Of a DNA stretch of 64,000 nucleotides, positions 1 through 8,370 are shown piece by piece. Origin of the DNA: Micromonospora inositola (GTDB taxonomy: Bacteria; Actinomycetota; Actinomycetes; Mycobacteriales; Micromonosporaceae); assembly GCF_900090285.1 (NCBI RefSeq), contig NZ_LT607754.1:1240001-1304000 (forward strand), read 5' to 3'. Made by a program: the position numbers and the translations under genes. The notes under the pieces were generated by a model that was not told where the DNA came from, did no database searches, and saw only the letters and a list, made by a program, of their open reading frames with translations. The stretch's first letter is position 1. Every line of letters starts with the position of its first letter.

Positions 1-2
1 CG

Positions 3-182
3 CTGGACCTGCCCGTGCCTGACAGGCTGGAGGGCACCCTGGCCGCGACCGCGGTCTCGGCGTGGCTGGGGGCCCGGGTGTTCCGCGCCCACCAGGTGCT
101 CCAGACCCGTCGGGTGCTGGACATGGTCGCCTCGATCCGGGGCGACCGGCCGCCCACCCTGACCCGGCGCGGCCTGGCCTGA
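3..182 (+). CDS. folP: Dihydropteroate synthase, C-terminal end (partial)
   Basis: Only the last 59 codons are inside the window; the gene begins to the left. The reading frame starts at base 3 and ends in TGA at 180-182. The tail has the run ARVFRAHQV followed by TRRVLDMVASIRG, which matches the conserved C-terminal strand and helix of dihydropteroate synthase (the R-x-H-x-V segment near the substrate phosphate site). The enzyme joins p-aminobenzoate to dihydropterin pyrophosphate in folate synthesis in the cytoplasm. It converges on nuoA with a 26-bp gap. The identification rests on a short piece, so a paralogous DHPS-like protein cannot be excluded. Confidence 0.7.
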   Translation: MDLPVPDRLEGTLAATAVSAWLGARVFRAHQVLQTRRVLDMVASIRGDRPPTLTRRGLA

Positions 183-208
183 CCGGTGGTCGGCCGGGCC
201 GGCGGAGG

Positions 209-586
209 TCAGGTCCAGCGCAGGATGTTCTTCCGCCAGGCGTAGAGGATGCCGAGCGCGACCACGGCGACGAAGACCCCCATCTCGACCACCGTGGTCA
301 CGCCGAACCCGGGCCGGTCGAAGACCAGTGCCCACGGGAAGAGGAAGACCGCCTCGACCGCGAAGAGCACGTAGAGGTACGCGTAGACGTAGTAGCGGAT
401 CTGCATCTGCGCCCAGTCGCCGCCGACCGGGTCGAGTCCGCACTCATAGCTGGCCCGCTTGCCCCAGGGATCGGCCGGACGGCCAGGACGTAACACCCGA
501 TTGGCCGAGAACGCCGTAACGAAGAAGAGGGCGCTGGCAAGCAGCAGGAGACCGAGCGTGGCGTACGAGCCGAGGTAACCGGTCAC
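209..586 (-). CDS. nuoA: NADH-quinone oxidoreductase subunit A
   Basis: A 125-aa integral membrane protein with three predicted helices (about residues 10-30, 65-88 and 95-115). It contains the hallmark loop YECGLDPVGGDW followed by RYYVYAYLYVLFAVEAVFLFPWA, which is diagnostic of NuoA (ND3), a subunit of the membrane arm of respiratory complex I near the quinone channel. The length is normal for the family. It is not followed by nuoB: the next gene downstream is folP, convergent. It therefore stands alone rather than heading a nuo operon. The family call is certain; whether it serves complex I or a partial/alternative complex cannot be decided here. Confidence 0.95.
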   Translation of the reverse strand: MTGYLGSYATLGLLLLASALFFVTAFSANRVLRPGRPADPWGKRASYECGLDPVGGDWAQMQIRYYVYAYLYVLFAVEAVFLFPWALVFDRPGFGVTTVVEMGVFVAVVALGILYAWRKNILRWT

Positions 587-716
587 GGAGGACGAGCCTA
601 CCGTGCCCGTCGTCGAGGCGTATCGAACACGTTACGGATTTGTTTCCTTGCGGGACTAGTGCCCCTCGGCAACCATTACCGAATAATGAAACGTCACTGA
701 GTGTCGCGGAGGACAA

Positions 717-2144
717 ATGGCGAACCTGCCCGTACGCCCCGACCGGCGGGTGGTCCGGCGACGTACCTCCGCACTGCTGGCGGCCTCGACCGCGGTCGGC
801 CTGGCGACCGCGACCGCGGTCGCGGTCGCTCCCGCGTGGGCGACCGCGTCACGGACAGCGACGGGCGTGGTCACCGCAGCCACCGATCCGGTGGGTGAGC
901 CCGACACCGACCCGACCGACACCACTCCCCCGGTCGAACCGACCGTCACGGAGACCACGGCGCCACCGACCGAGAGCGCGCCGCCGGAGACCACCCCGCC
1001 GGCCCCGACGACCGAGCCCGTGCCGGACACCACCGCCCCGGAGAACCCGGTGCCGACCACCACGGCGCCCACCACCACCGCCCCGGCGCCGCCCCCGCCC
1101 GTCGTGCCGCCGGTGCAGCCGCCGGCTCCACCCGGCCCCGGCCAGCCGCCCGCCGGCCAGCTCGGGGTCCGGGTGACCACCGAGGATGTCTCGCTCACCT
1201 CGGCCTACTGGAACGCCGACAGCAGGGTGACGACGCTGCGGGTGACCGTCACGAACACCGGCAGGGTGCCGGAGCTGATCCGGCTCGGTTACCGGCTGCC
1301 GGCCGGGCTCACCGACGCGGGGACCACCGGGTGCGCGTCCGCCGGCGGCGGCAGCTACCGCTGCGGCGGGTGGACCGCCGCGCCCGGTGCCCGGTTCAGC
1401 AGTTCGATCCGGGTCCGGGTCGACGGGACGGCCTGGCGTTCGATGCCGCTCAGCGGGTCCGTCGGGGTGACCGCCACCGCCCCGGGCGTGGCCGGCGCGA
1501 CGGCGGACAACGAGGGCTTCGCGGTGCTCTTCCCGCCCGGTCCGCCGGTGCCCGGCATCTCGCTCCGCGCCGACGAGGTGCTCTTCGACATCAGCGGCGC
1601 CCCGAGCGCCGTGGCCGTCCGCCTTGGCAACACCGGCCGGGTCGACGCCGCCGGTCGGGTCGAGGTGATCCTGCCGGACGGGGTGACCGCGTCGGGCCCG
1701 TCGGCCGGCTGCGTCCCGCTGGCGCCGACCCGGACGCGGTGCGACCTCGGCACGGTGCCCGCCGGGCGGACGGCGACCCTCCGGCTGCCGGTGACCGCCA
1801 CGCCGGCGGCACAGCGCCAGGCTCCGCTGGCCGGCGCGGTCGTCGGCCGGCTCGACCCGCGCAGCGGCCCGCGCCGGCAGGTGCAGATGAGCTTCCGGAT
1901 CACCGCCGCGGCGGCCCTGGCCACCCCGCCGGTCGCCACCCCCGCGCCGACCGGCTCCCAGGGCGTGCTCGCCGCCGCCGAGCAGGCCTCCGACGAGGGC
2001 GGCCTCAGCTCGGTGCAGCGGACGGCGATCACCCTGATCGCGGTCTCCGGGCTGCTGGTGGTGCTTGCCCTGGTGCTGGCCACCACCTCGCTGCGCCGGC
2101 GGATGAACGCGCCGCCGACCGACCCGACCACCGCCGCCGAGTGA
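717..2144 (+). CDS. Secreted, membrane-anchored surface protein with Thr/Pro-rich stalk
   Basis: 475 aa, starting at ATG 717 behind a strong ribosome site GGAGGA (708-713). The N-terminus has an Arg-rich n-region (RRVVRRR) and a hydrophobic Ala-rich core ending near AWA (about residue 42), so it is a signal peptide. Residues about 60-140 are a Thr/Pro/Glu-rich low-complexity stalk. Residues about 150-400 look like two beta-sandwich repeats of the DUF11/CARDB kind (VTVTNTGRVPE and VRLGNTGRVD); each has a paired Cys. A C-terminal helix (ITLIAVSGLLVVLALVLA) followed by RRR anchors it with a short cytoplasmic tail. There is no LPxTG motif. The function is unknown; a structural or adhesin-like cell-surface role is inferred. 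Confidence 0.8.
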   Translation: MANLPVRPDRRVVRRRTSALLAASTAVGLATATAVAVAPAWATASRTATGVVTAATDPVGEPDTDPTDTTPPVEPTVTETTAPPTESAPPETTPPAPTTEPVPDTTAPENPVPTTTAPTTTAPAPPPPVVPPVQPPAPPGPGQPPAGQLGVRVTTEDVSLTSAYWNADSRVTTLRVTVTNTGRVPELIRLGYRLPAGLTDAGTTGCASAGGGSYRCGGWTAAPGARFSSSIRVRVDGTAWRSMPLSGSVGVTATAPGVAGATADNEGFAVLFPPGPPVPGISLRADEVLFDISGAPSAVAVRLGNTGRVDAAGRVEVILPDGVTASGPSAGCVPLAPTRTRCDLGTVPAGRTATLRLPVTATPAAQRQAPLAGAVVGRLDPRSGPRRQVQMSFRITAAAALATPPVATPAPTGSQGVLAAAEQASDEGGLSSVQRTAITLIAVSGLLVVLALVLATTSLRRRMNAPPTDPTTAAE

Positions 2145-2152
2145 ACGCCGTC

Positions 2153-2175
2153 GGCCGGGGCTGCCCTCCCCGGCC
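2153..2175 (+). terminator. GC hairpin after the surface-protein gene
   Basis: Arms GGCCGGGG (2153-2160) and CCCCGGCC (2168-2175) with a 7-nt loop begin 9 nt after the stop codon. There is no T-run, as is usual in GC-rich actinomycetes. Confidence 0.45.
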
Positions 2176-2382
2176 GGCCAGCTCCCTAGCATGCGGTGAT
2201 CTGAATTACGGGTGCCGGTACTAAACACCGCAAAGGCGGGCATACAGCGGGTCGATCGGGTCCCATACGTCGGACCTCCACCAAGGTGGCCCTAAGGGAC
2301 CGACGTAGGCTCTGACGTGAGGAACACCTGCGGGCCGGAGCGCTTCGGGCGGTCAGCGGCAGCAGCGCGTCAAGGAGGTCAC

Positions 2383-2460
2383 GTGGCCGGGCAAGGCGGG
2401 GTCACCAACATGTTCAGCCGCCCGTGCGACGGTGCTGAGCGAAGCGAGGTGCGGGCGTGA
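2383..2460 (+). CDS. 25-codon mini-ORF overlapping the korA start (possible leader peptide)
   Basis: GTG at 2383 is preceded by an unusually good Shine-Dalgarno AAGGAGGTCAC (2372-2382). The frame runs 25 codons and stops at TGA 2458-2460, overlapping the korA GTG (2457) in a GTGA arrangement. The korA start itself has only a modest site (GCGAGG, 2444-2449), so coupling of korA translation to this mini-ORF is plausible. The product is not recognised, and it has no regulatory amino-acid run to suggest attenuation. It could be a misread 5' leader. Confidence 0.3.
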   Translation: MAGQGGVTNMFSRPCDGAERSEVRA

Positions 2461-4304
2461 CCAAGCAGATCCGTCAACTCGACCGGGTGGTCATCCGGTT
2501 CGCCGGCGACTCCGGCGACGGCATGCAGCTCACCGGCGACCGGTTCACCTCCGAGACGGCGCAGCTCGGCAACGACATCTCGACGTTGCCGAACTTCCCG
2601 GCCGAGATCCGGGCCCCCGCCGGCACCCTCCCGGGCGTGTCGAGCTTCCAGGTGCACTTCGCCGACTACGACATCCTGACCCCGGGCGACGCCCCGAACG
2701 TCCTGGTCGCGATGAATCCGGCGGCGCTCAAGGCCAACCTGGCCGACCTGCCGCGCGGCGCGGACATCATCGTCAACACCGACGAGTTCACCAAGCGCAA
2801 CCTGGCCAAGGTGGGCTACCAGGTCAGTCCGCTGGACGACGACTCGCTCGCCGGCTACGTGGTGCACCCGGTGGCGCTGACCTCGATGACGGTCGGCGCG
2901 CTGGCCACGCATGAGGTGTCCAAGAAGGACGCCGAGCGGGCCAAGAACATGTTCGCCCTGGGCCTGCTGTCGTGGATGTACTCCCGGCCGTACGAGTCGA
3001 CGCTGCGCTTCCTGGAGCGCAAGTTCGCCGCCCGGCCCGAGCTGGTCGCGGCGAACGTGGCCGCCTTCCGGGCCGGCTGGAACTTCGGCGAGACCACCGA
3101 GGACTTCTCGGTCCGGTACGAGGTGAAGCCGGCGAAGATGGTGGCGGGCACCTACCGGAACATCACCGGCAACGCCGCGCTCTCGCTCGGCCTGGTGGCC
3201 GCCGGGGTCCGCTCCGGGCTGCCGGTCTTCCTCGGGGCGTACCCGATCACCCCGGCCTCGGACATCCTGCACGAGCTGAGCAAGCACAAGCGGTTCGGCG
3301 TGATCACCATGCAGGCCGAGGACGAGATCGCCGCGGTGGGGGCCGCGCTCGGCGCGTCGTACGGCGGCTCGCTCGCCGTGACCACCACCAGCGGTCCCGG
3401 TGTGGCGCTGAAGAGCGAGACCATCTCCCTGGCGGTGGCGCTGGAGTTGCCGCTGGTCGTCGTCGACGTGCAGCGGGCCGGGCCGTCCACCGGCATGCCG
3501 ACCAAGACCGAACAGGCCGACCTCAACATGGCGCTGTACGGCCGGCACGGCGAGGCCCCGGTCGCGGTGATCGCGCCCAGGTCGCCCGCCGACTGCTTCC
3601 ACGCCGCCCTGGAGGCGGCCCGGATCGCGCTGACCTACCGCACCCCGGTGATCCTGCTGTCGGACAACTACGTCGCCAACGGCTCGGAGCCGTGGCTGCT
3701 GCCCGACGTGGAGTCCCTGCCCGACCTGCGGGTGGAGTTCGCCACCGCGCCCAACGGCGAGGACGGCACCACCTTCCTGCCGTACCTGCGCGACCCGGAG
3801 ACCCTGGCCCGGCCGTGGGCCATCCCGGGCACGCCGGGGCTGGAGCACCGGATCGGCGGCCTGGAGAAGGCCGACAAGACCGGCGACATCTCGTACGACC
3901 CGGCGAACCACGACTTCATGGTGCGGACCCGGGCGGCCCGGATCGAGACGATCCCGGTGCCGGACATCGAGGTGGAGGACCCGGACGGCGACGCCCGGGT
4001 GCTGGTGCTCGGCTGGGGCTCGACGTACGGGCCGATCGGGGCGGCGTGCCGGGGCCTGCGGCAGCGCGGGCTCTCCATCGCCCAGGCGCACGTGCGCCAC
4101 CTGGCCCCGATGCCGGCCAACCTCGGCGAGGTGCTGCGCTCGTACGACCGGGTCGTCATCCCCGAGATGAACCTCGGCCAGCTCGCCCACGTGATCCGGG
4201 CGAAGTACCTGGTCGACGCGATCGGCTACAACCAGGTCCGCGGCCTGCCGTTCACGGCCGCCGAGCTGGAGACGATGCTGGAAGAGGTCCTGAAGAATGT
4301 CTGA
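2457..4304 (+). CDS. korA: 2-oxoacid:ferredoxin oxidoreductase, alpha subunit (gamma-alpha fusion)
   Basis: 615 aa, the normal size for the actinobacterial fused alpha subunit. The N-terminal third is the gamma domain (RVVIRFAGDSGDGMQLTGD, FPAEIRAPAGTLPG). The middle is the pyrimidine-binding alpha domain (GAYPITPASDILHELSKHK, VAVTTTSGPGVALKSE, QRAGPSTGMPTKTEQADL). The C-terminal part has the transketolase-like beta-sandwich domain (VLGWGSTYGPIGAA). With KorB it oxidatively decarboxylates 2-oxoglutarate or a related 2-oxoacid to the acyl-CoA and reduces ferredoxin in the cytoplasm. It overlaps korB by 8 bp, so the two are co-translated. The GTG start at 2457 was chosen because TKQIRQLDRVVIRFAG is the usual N-terminus. 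Confidence 0.95.
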   Translation: MTKQIRQLDRVVIRFAGDSGDGMQLTGDRFTSETAQLGNDISTLPNFPAEIRAPAGTLPGVSSFQVHFADYDILTPGDAPNVLVAMNPAALKANLADLPRGADIIVNTDEFTKRNLAKVGYQVSPLDDDSLAGYVVHPVALTSMTVGALATHEVSKKDAERAKNMFALGLLSWMYSRPYESTLRFLERKFAARPELVAANVAAFRAGWNFGETTEDFSVRYEVKPAKMVAGTYRNITGNAALSLGLVAAGVRSGLPVFLGAYPITPASDILHELSKHKRFGVITMQAEDEIAAVGAALGASYGGSLAVTTTSGPGVALKSETISLAVALELPLVVVDVQRAGPSTGMPTKTEQADLNMALYGRHGEAPVAVIAPRSPADCFHAALEAARIALTYRTPVILLSDNYVANGSEPWLLPDVESLPDLRVEFATAPNGEDGTTFLPYLRDPETLARPWAIPGTPGLEHRIGGLEKADKTGDISYDPANHDFMVRTRAARIETIPVPDIEVEDPDGDARVLVLGWGSTYGPIGAACRGLRQRGLSIAQAHVRHLAPMPANLGEVLRSYDRVVIPEMNLGQLAHVIRAKYLVDAIGYNQVRGLPFTAAELETMLEEVLKNV

Positions 4305-5331
4305 GCCCGTCGCCCTCAAGCTCACCGCCAAGGACTTCAAGTCCGACCAGGAGGTGCGCTGGTGCCCCGGCTGCGGCGACTACGCGATCCTGGCCGCCGT
4401 CCAGCAGTTCATGCCGGAGCTGAACATCCCCCGCGAGAACACCGTCTTCGTCTCCGGGATCGGCTGCTCGTCGCGCTTCCCGTACTACATGAACACGTAC
4501 GGGATGCACTCGATCCACGGCCGTGCCCCGGCGATCGCCACCGGCCTGTCGGTGTCCCGGCCGGACCTGTCGGTCTGGGTGGTCACCGGTGACGGCGACG
4601 CGCTCTCCATCGGCGGCAACCACCTGATCCACGCGCTGCGCCGCAACGTCAACCTGAAGATCCTGCTGTTCAACAACCGGATCTACGGCCTGACCAAGGG
4701 GCAGTACTCGCCGACGTCGGAGGTCGGCAAGATCACCAAGTCGACCCCGGTCGGCTCGGCGGACGCCCCGTTCAACCCGCTGTCGCTGGCGCTCGGCGCG
4801 GAGGCCACCTTCGTCGGCCGCACCATCGACTCGGACCGCAAGCACCTCCAGTCGGTGCTGCGGGCCGCGGCGGAGCACCAGGGCTCGGCCTTCGTGGAGA
4901 TCTACCAGAACTGCAACATCTTCAACGACGGCGCGTTCGACCAGCTCAAGGAGCCGGGCACCCGGGACGACTTCCTGATCCGGCTGGAGCACGGGCAGCC
5001 CGTCACGTTCGGCTCCGACGGGCAGTTCTGCGTCGTCCACCCGCCGGGCGGGTTCGGCCTCGAGGTGCGGGAGACCGCCTCGGTCCGCCCCGAGGAGATC
5101 GTCGTGCACGACGCCACGGTCAGCGACCCGGCGTACGCCTTCGCGCTGTCCCGGCTGCCCGGGCTGGACCTGCGCAACACCCCGATCGGCGTGTTCCGCT
5201 CGGTCAGCCGCCCGTCCTACGACAGCGCGGTGCAGGAGCAGGTCGCCACGGCGAAGGCGAAGGTCGCCGAGACCCCCGAGCAGCAGCTCACCGGCCTGCT
5301 CGCCAGCGGCGACACCTGGACGATCCTCTGA
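4297..5331 (+). CDS. korB: 2-oxoacid:ferredoxin oxidoreductase, beta subunit
   Basis: 344 aa. A CxxC pair (Cys23, Cys26 in WCPGCGDY) helps bind an iron-sulfur cluster. The thiamine-diphosphate/Mg2+ motif is GDGDALSIGGNH (from Gly98) ending at NN (126-127). SGIGCSSRFPYY and HGRAPAIATG are strongly conserved in the KorB/PorB family. It supplies the TPP site and electron path of the KorAB complex. The ATG lies inside the korA end (8-bp overlap), which fixes the start. A strong hairpin follows. The two-subunit form with a gamma-alpha fusion is standard in mycolic and sporulating actinobacteria. Confidence 0.95.
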   Translation: MSEPVALKLTAKDFKSDQEVRWCPGCGDYAILAAVQQFMPELNIPRENTVFVSGIGCSSRFPYYMNTYGMHSIHGRAPAIATGLSVSRPDLSVWVVTGDGDALSIGGNHLIHALRRNVNLKILLFNNRIYGLTKGQYSPTSEVGKITKSTPVGSADAPFNPLSLALGAEATFVGRTIDSDRKHLQSVLRAAAEHQGSAFVEIYQNCNIFNDGAFDQLKEPGTRDDFLIRLEHGQPVTFGSDGQFCVVHPPGGFGLEVRETASVRPEEIVVHDATVSDPAYAFALSRLPGLDLRNTPIGVFRSVSRPSYDSAVQEQVATAKAKVAETPEQQLTGLLASGDTWTIL

Positions 5332-5346
5332 CCCGCTGACGACACG

Positions 5347-5396
5347 ACGAGAGAAGGAGGCCGCTCCCCGCCCGGGGAACGGCCTCCTTCTCTCGT
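5347..5396. terminator. Bidirectional terminator between korB and the K+ channel gene
   Basis: A perfect 17-bp inverted repeat: left arm 5347-5363 beginning ACGAGAGAAGG, right arm 5380-5396 ending CCTTCTCTCGT. A second inner stem TCCCC/GGGGA lies in the 16-nt loop. It sits between two convergent genes. Confidence 0.85.
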
Positions 5397-5399
5397 TCG

Positions 5400-6416
5400 T
5401 CAGTGGGCGGAGGTGGCGGCCTGGGGGCGGTCGTCCCGGACGTGGACCAGCATGTCGCCGGTCTCGATCACCGCGGCGGCCCGGTCGTTCAGCGTGACCA
5501 CCTTGCCCCGCCGGACCAGGGCGATGACCAGGGACTCCAGCTCACGCGGCGACCGACCCACCTCGTCGCGCTCGGCCGAGCGCATGGCCAGCGCCATGCC
5601 CTGCCCCGGGGTCAGCAGGTCCTCCACCACGTCGATCAGCGGCGGTGCGGAGGTGGAGAGGCCGAGCAGCCGGCCGGCGGTGGCCGAGGAGACGATCACG
5701 TGGTGCGCCCCGCTCTGCTTGAGCAGCGGCGCGTTCTCGGCCTCACGGACCGCCGCGATGATCCGGACCTGGCCGGCGGTGAGCTGCCGGACGGTCAGCG
5801 CCACCAGCACCGAGGCGTCGTCGCTGTCGGTCGCGATGATCACCGACTTGGCGGTCCGGATGTGCGCCTCCTCCAGCACCGACGAGCGGGTGGCCGAGCC
5901 CTCGATGGCTACCAGCCCGGCCGAGGTGGCCTGGCGCAGGGCCGGGCCGCTGCGTTCCACCACCACGATCCGGGACCGGTCCAGCCCGTTCTCCAGCAGG
6001 GCGGAGACGGCGCTGCGGCCCTTGGTGCCGTAGCCGCAGATGATGACGTGGTCCTTCACGGTCCTCCTCCACCGCGACAGGCGACGGCCGGTCCGGTACT
6101 GCTCGGTCAGGACTTCCAGGGTGGTGCCGACCAGGATGATCAGGAAGAGCACCCGGGCGGGGGTGACGAACAGGACGTTGACCAGGCGCGCCGAGGGCGC
6201 CGCCGGGGTGATGTCGCCGTACCCGGTGGTGGAGAGCGAGACCACCGCGTAGTAGAAGCAGTCGAGGAGCGTGAGCCCGTCCTCGTTGACGTCGCGGTAG
6301 CCGTCCCGGTCCAGGTAGACCGCGGCGACCACGGCGAGGACCAGGCCCAGGGCGGCGAGCAGGCGCAGACTGAGCGCGCTCAGCGGCCCCCGCCGTTGCG
6401 CGGGAAAATGGATCAC
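5400..6416 (-). CDS. Two-TM potassium channel with RCK (TrkA-N/TrkA-C) domains
   Basis: 338 aa from GTG 6416 (reads VIHFPAQRRG); the frame is open to 6560, but that extension is low-complexity and unlike the family. TM1 (LLAALGLVLAVVAAVYL), a pore helix with the K+-selectivity filter TTGYGD, and TM2 (VNVLFVTPARVLFLIILVG) form the Ion_trans_2 module. Next comes a Rossmann RCK-N domain (VIICGYGTKGRSAV, then acidic VVVERS) and a TrkA-C-like tail (VVTLNDRAAAVIETGDML). It is predicted to be a tetrameric K+ channel gated by a cytoplasmic ligand. It converges on korB and is divergent from the XRE gene. Confidence 0.9.
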   Translation of the reverse strand: MIHFPAQRRGPLSALSLRLLAALGLVLAVVAAVYLDRDGYRDVNEDGLTLLDCFYYAVVSLSTTGYGDITPAAPSARLVNVLFVTPARVLFLIILVGTTLEVLTEQYRTGRRLSRWRRTVKDHVIICGYGTKGRSAVSALLENGLDRSRIVVVERSGPALRQATSAGLVAIEGSATRSSVLEEAHIRTAKSVIIATDSDDASVLVALTVRQLTAGQVRIIAAVREAENAPLLKQSGAHHVIVSSATAGRLLGLSTSAPPLIDVVEDLLTPGQGMALAMRSAERDEVGRSPRELESLVIALVRRGKVVTLNDRAAAVIETGDMLVHVRDDRPQAATSAH

Positions 6417-6607
6417 CGTCGGTCCTGCCCCGCCACCGTCGCCTGCACGCCCACAACATAGCGGGTACGGCGTCCGCCGGCCCGCCGGGTGGCCGGCATC
6501 GATGTCCGGACGGACCGGGAGGGTGCCCGGCCCGGCCGGGCCACCCGTGACGTCGGCCAACGGGCATGATGGGGGTGTCCCGGGACGACGACCGCGAGGA
6601 GGCCCGC

Positions 6608-7264
6608 ATGTCGTTGCTGCGACGGGTGATCGGCGGGGTGCTGCGCCGGGTGCGGCTGCGGCAGGGCCGCACGCTGCGCGAGGTCGCCCTGGCGGCCGGG
6701 GTGTCGCTGCCCTACCTCTCCGAGGTCGAACGCGGTCGCAAGGAGGCCTCCTCGGAGGTGCTGGCGGCGATCTGCCGGGCCCTCGAGATCAACCTCTCCG
6801 ATCTGCTCGAGGAGGCCCGGGACGAGCTGCGCCGGGTCGAGCGGCGGGTCCCCGCCACGTCGGGGACGGGCCTGGCCCGGCTCGACCGCGTGCCGGCCGC
6901 CCGCCGCGACGCCGCCGGCCCCCGCCTGCGGATCGGCTTCCACCCCGACGGCGGGGTGCCCCACCTGGACGGGTCCTCCATCGACGCGACGCCGGGGGCG
7001 GGCGGGCGCGTCCCGTACGTCGGCGGTGCGACGCTCGGCGGGCACCTGTCGCAGATCGGCGGTCCGGCCGGGCCGCTGCTGCGAGCCGGCGGCGGACTGC
7101 CCGCCGGCGGCGCGACCGGGCACGTGGGGCCGACGGTCGGTGGGGCGGGCCTGCGGGTCCGGCTGATCGCCTCCGCCCCGGCCGGGCGCCCCCGCCCGCG
7201 GACCTCCGACGGGCTGGCCCGCAGGCGGGCCCGGGCGGGCCGACGGCGGCTGACCGCCGACTAG
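6608..7264 (+). CDS. XRE-family transcriptional regulator (ClgR/PopR-like)
   Basis: 218 aa from ATG 6608, which has GAGGAGG just upstream; an ATG at 6566 in frame has no ribosome site. Residues about 5-75 are a Cro/C1 helix-turn-helix (RQGRTLREVALAAGVSLPYLSEVERGRKEAS and LEINLSDLLEEA) of the type in the Clp regulators ClgR and PopR. Residues about 85-218 are Gly/Ala/Arg/Pro-rich low complexity with no recognised domain; these regulators usually end soon after the HTH. The next gene in the same direction is clpP, so regulation of clpP is the likely role (inference from context). Confidence 0.8.
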   Translation: MSLLRRVIGGVLRRVRLRQGRTLREVALAAGVSLPYLSEVERGRKEASSEVLAAICRALEINLSDLLEEARDELRRVERRVPATSGTGLARLDRVPAARRDAAGPRLRIGFHPDGGVPHLDGSSIDATPGAGGRVPYVGGATLGGHLSQIGGPAGPLLRAGGGLPAGGATGHVGPTVGGAGLRVRLIASAPAGRPRPRTSDGLARRRARAGRRRLTAD

Positions 7265-7401
7265 GCCGGCCCGGTTCTGCCCACGGCCGATCTGCCCGGG
7301 GCAGAATCGCTGGGCCACGGCGGCCGGGCCGCCGGAGGCTGGAGACCGCCGGTTCCCCGGGCGGTCCGTCGCCCGCCGGCGGCGCGGAGGGCGGTCGGAT
7401 C

Positions 7402-7995
7402 ATGGGGTACGGCGTGTGGATGCTGGACGGCGGACAGCCGTCCTTCGGTGACCAGGTGTTCGAGCGGCTGCTCCGCGAGCGGATCATCTTCCTCGGCACC
7501 GAGGTCACCGACGAGTCGGCGAACCAGATCTGCGCGCAGATCCTGCTGCTCGCCGCCGAGGACCCGAAGCGGGACATCTTCCTCTACATCAACTCACCCG
7601 GCGGCTCAGTCAGCGCCGGGATGGCCGTCTACGACACCATGCGCTACGTGAGGAACGACGTGGCCACCCTGGCGCTCGGGCTCGCCGGCTCGATGGGGCA
7701 GTTCCTGCTCTGCGCGGGAGCGGCCGGGAAGCGCTTCGCGCTCCCCCACTCGCGGATCATGATGCACCAGCCGTCCGGCGGGATGGGCGGCACCGCCTCG
7801 GACATCACCATCCAGGCGGAGAACATGCTGCACGTCAAGCGGACCATGCAGCAGCTGACCGCCGAGCACAGCGGGCGGACGCTGGACGAGATCCGGCGTG
7901 ACTGGGACCGGGACCGCTGGTTCACCGCCGAGCAGGCCCGCGAGTACGGCCTGATCGACCGGGTGCTCAGCGGCGTGGAGCAGCTGCCCGGCTGA
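7402..7995 (+). CDS. clpP: ATP-dependent Clp protease proteolytic subunit
   Basis: 197 aa. The serine-protease triad is visible: Ser97 in GLAGSMGQ, His122 in MMHQPSGG, Asp171 in DRDRWFTAEQA. Also conserved are INSPGGSV (oxyanion region) and YDTMRYV. It forms tetradecameric barrels that degrade substrates unfolded by ClpX/ClpC. GGAGG at 7386-7390 supports ATG 7402, although Met7 is another possible start. It follows the XRE regulator gene by 137 bp, matching the popR-clpP arrangement in which secondary ClpP copies are under XRE control. It is a single subunit gene here, not a clpP1P2 pair with clpX. Confidence 0.93.
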   Translation: MGYGVWMLDGGQPSFGDQVFERLLRERIIFLGTEVTDESANQICAQILLLAAEDPKRDIFLYINSPGGSVSAGMAVYDTMRYVRNDVATLALGLAGSMGQFLLCAGAAGKRFALPHSRIMMHQPSGGMGGTASDITIQAENMLHVKRTMQQLTAEHSGRTLDEIRRDWDRDRWFTAEQAREYGLIDRVLSGVEQLPG

Positions 7996-8023
7996 CGGCC
8001 GGCGTCCCGTCGGCCGGCCCCGG

Positions 8024-8054
8024 GGCGGCCGGCGGGATGGCCCCGCCGGCCGCC
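8024..8054 (+). terminator. Terminator hairpin after clpP
   Basis: 13-bp perfect arms (8024-8036 GGCGGCCGGCGGG and 8042-8054) with a 5-nt loop, 29 bases past the clpP stop. Confidence 0.7.
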
Positions 8055-8370
8055 GGTGGCGCGTCGGGTCAGGGCAGGTCGTTTGCAGAGCGGATGGTCG
8101 AGGCACCGGCCGTGGCCGGCGGCGGACACGCCCCCTCGATCGCGTCCGTCACCCGTTCCCCGGGCGGCCACGAAGCGCCGGTACTCGATATAGCCGGAGC
8201 CTATGGTGGGCGACGAGCGACCGCAGGGCGGAGCGGGCGCAGCGTATTCCGGTGGTTTTCTGTTACATCACCGGTACGCGCGCCCGCACGTCACAGTTAG
8301 CTGACCACCGGGCTGGTGCCGTACGAGCCGACGCTCGCAGTGCGCGCCAGACTGCGCCGGTTCCGGAACT
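8055..8370. other. Intergenic stretch, no gene seen
   Basis: 316 bases between the clpP terminator and the HxlR gene stop. The short frames present lack ribosome sites and have non-coding composition. A locally AT-richer patch lies near 8185-8280, but no promoter pair could be assigned with confidence. Confidence 0.4.

Noticed and set aside
849..2243. 464-codon minus-strand frame opposite the surface protein
   Set aside because: His/Arg/Gly-rich shadow without similarity; the plus-strand gene has signal peptide, stalk, domains and anchor.
2379..4340. 653-codon minus-strand frame opposite korA
   Set aside because: Shadow of korA: Arg/Gly/Val/His-rich composition caused by GC-rich codons, while the plus strand has full KorA motifs.
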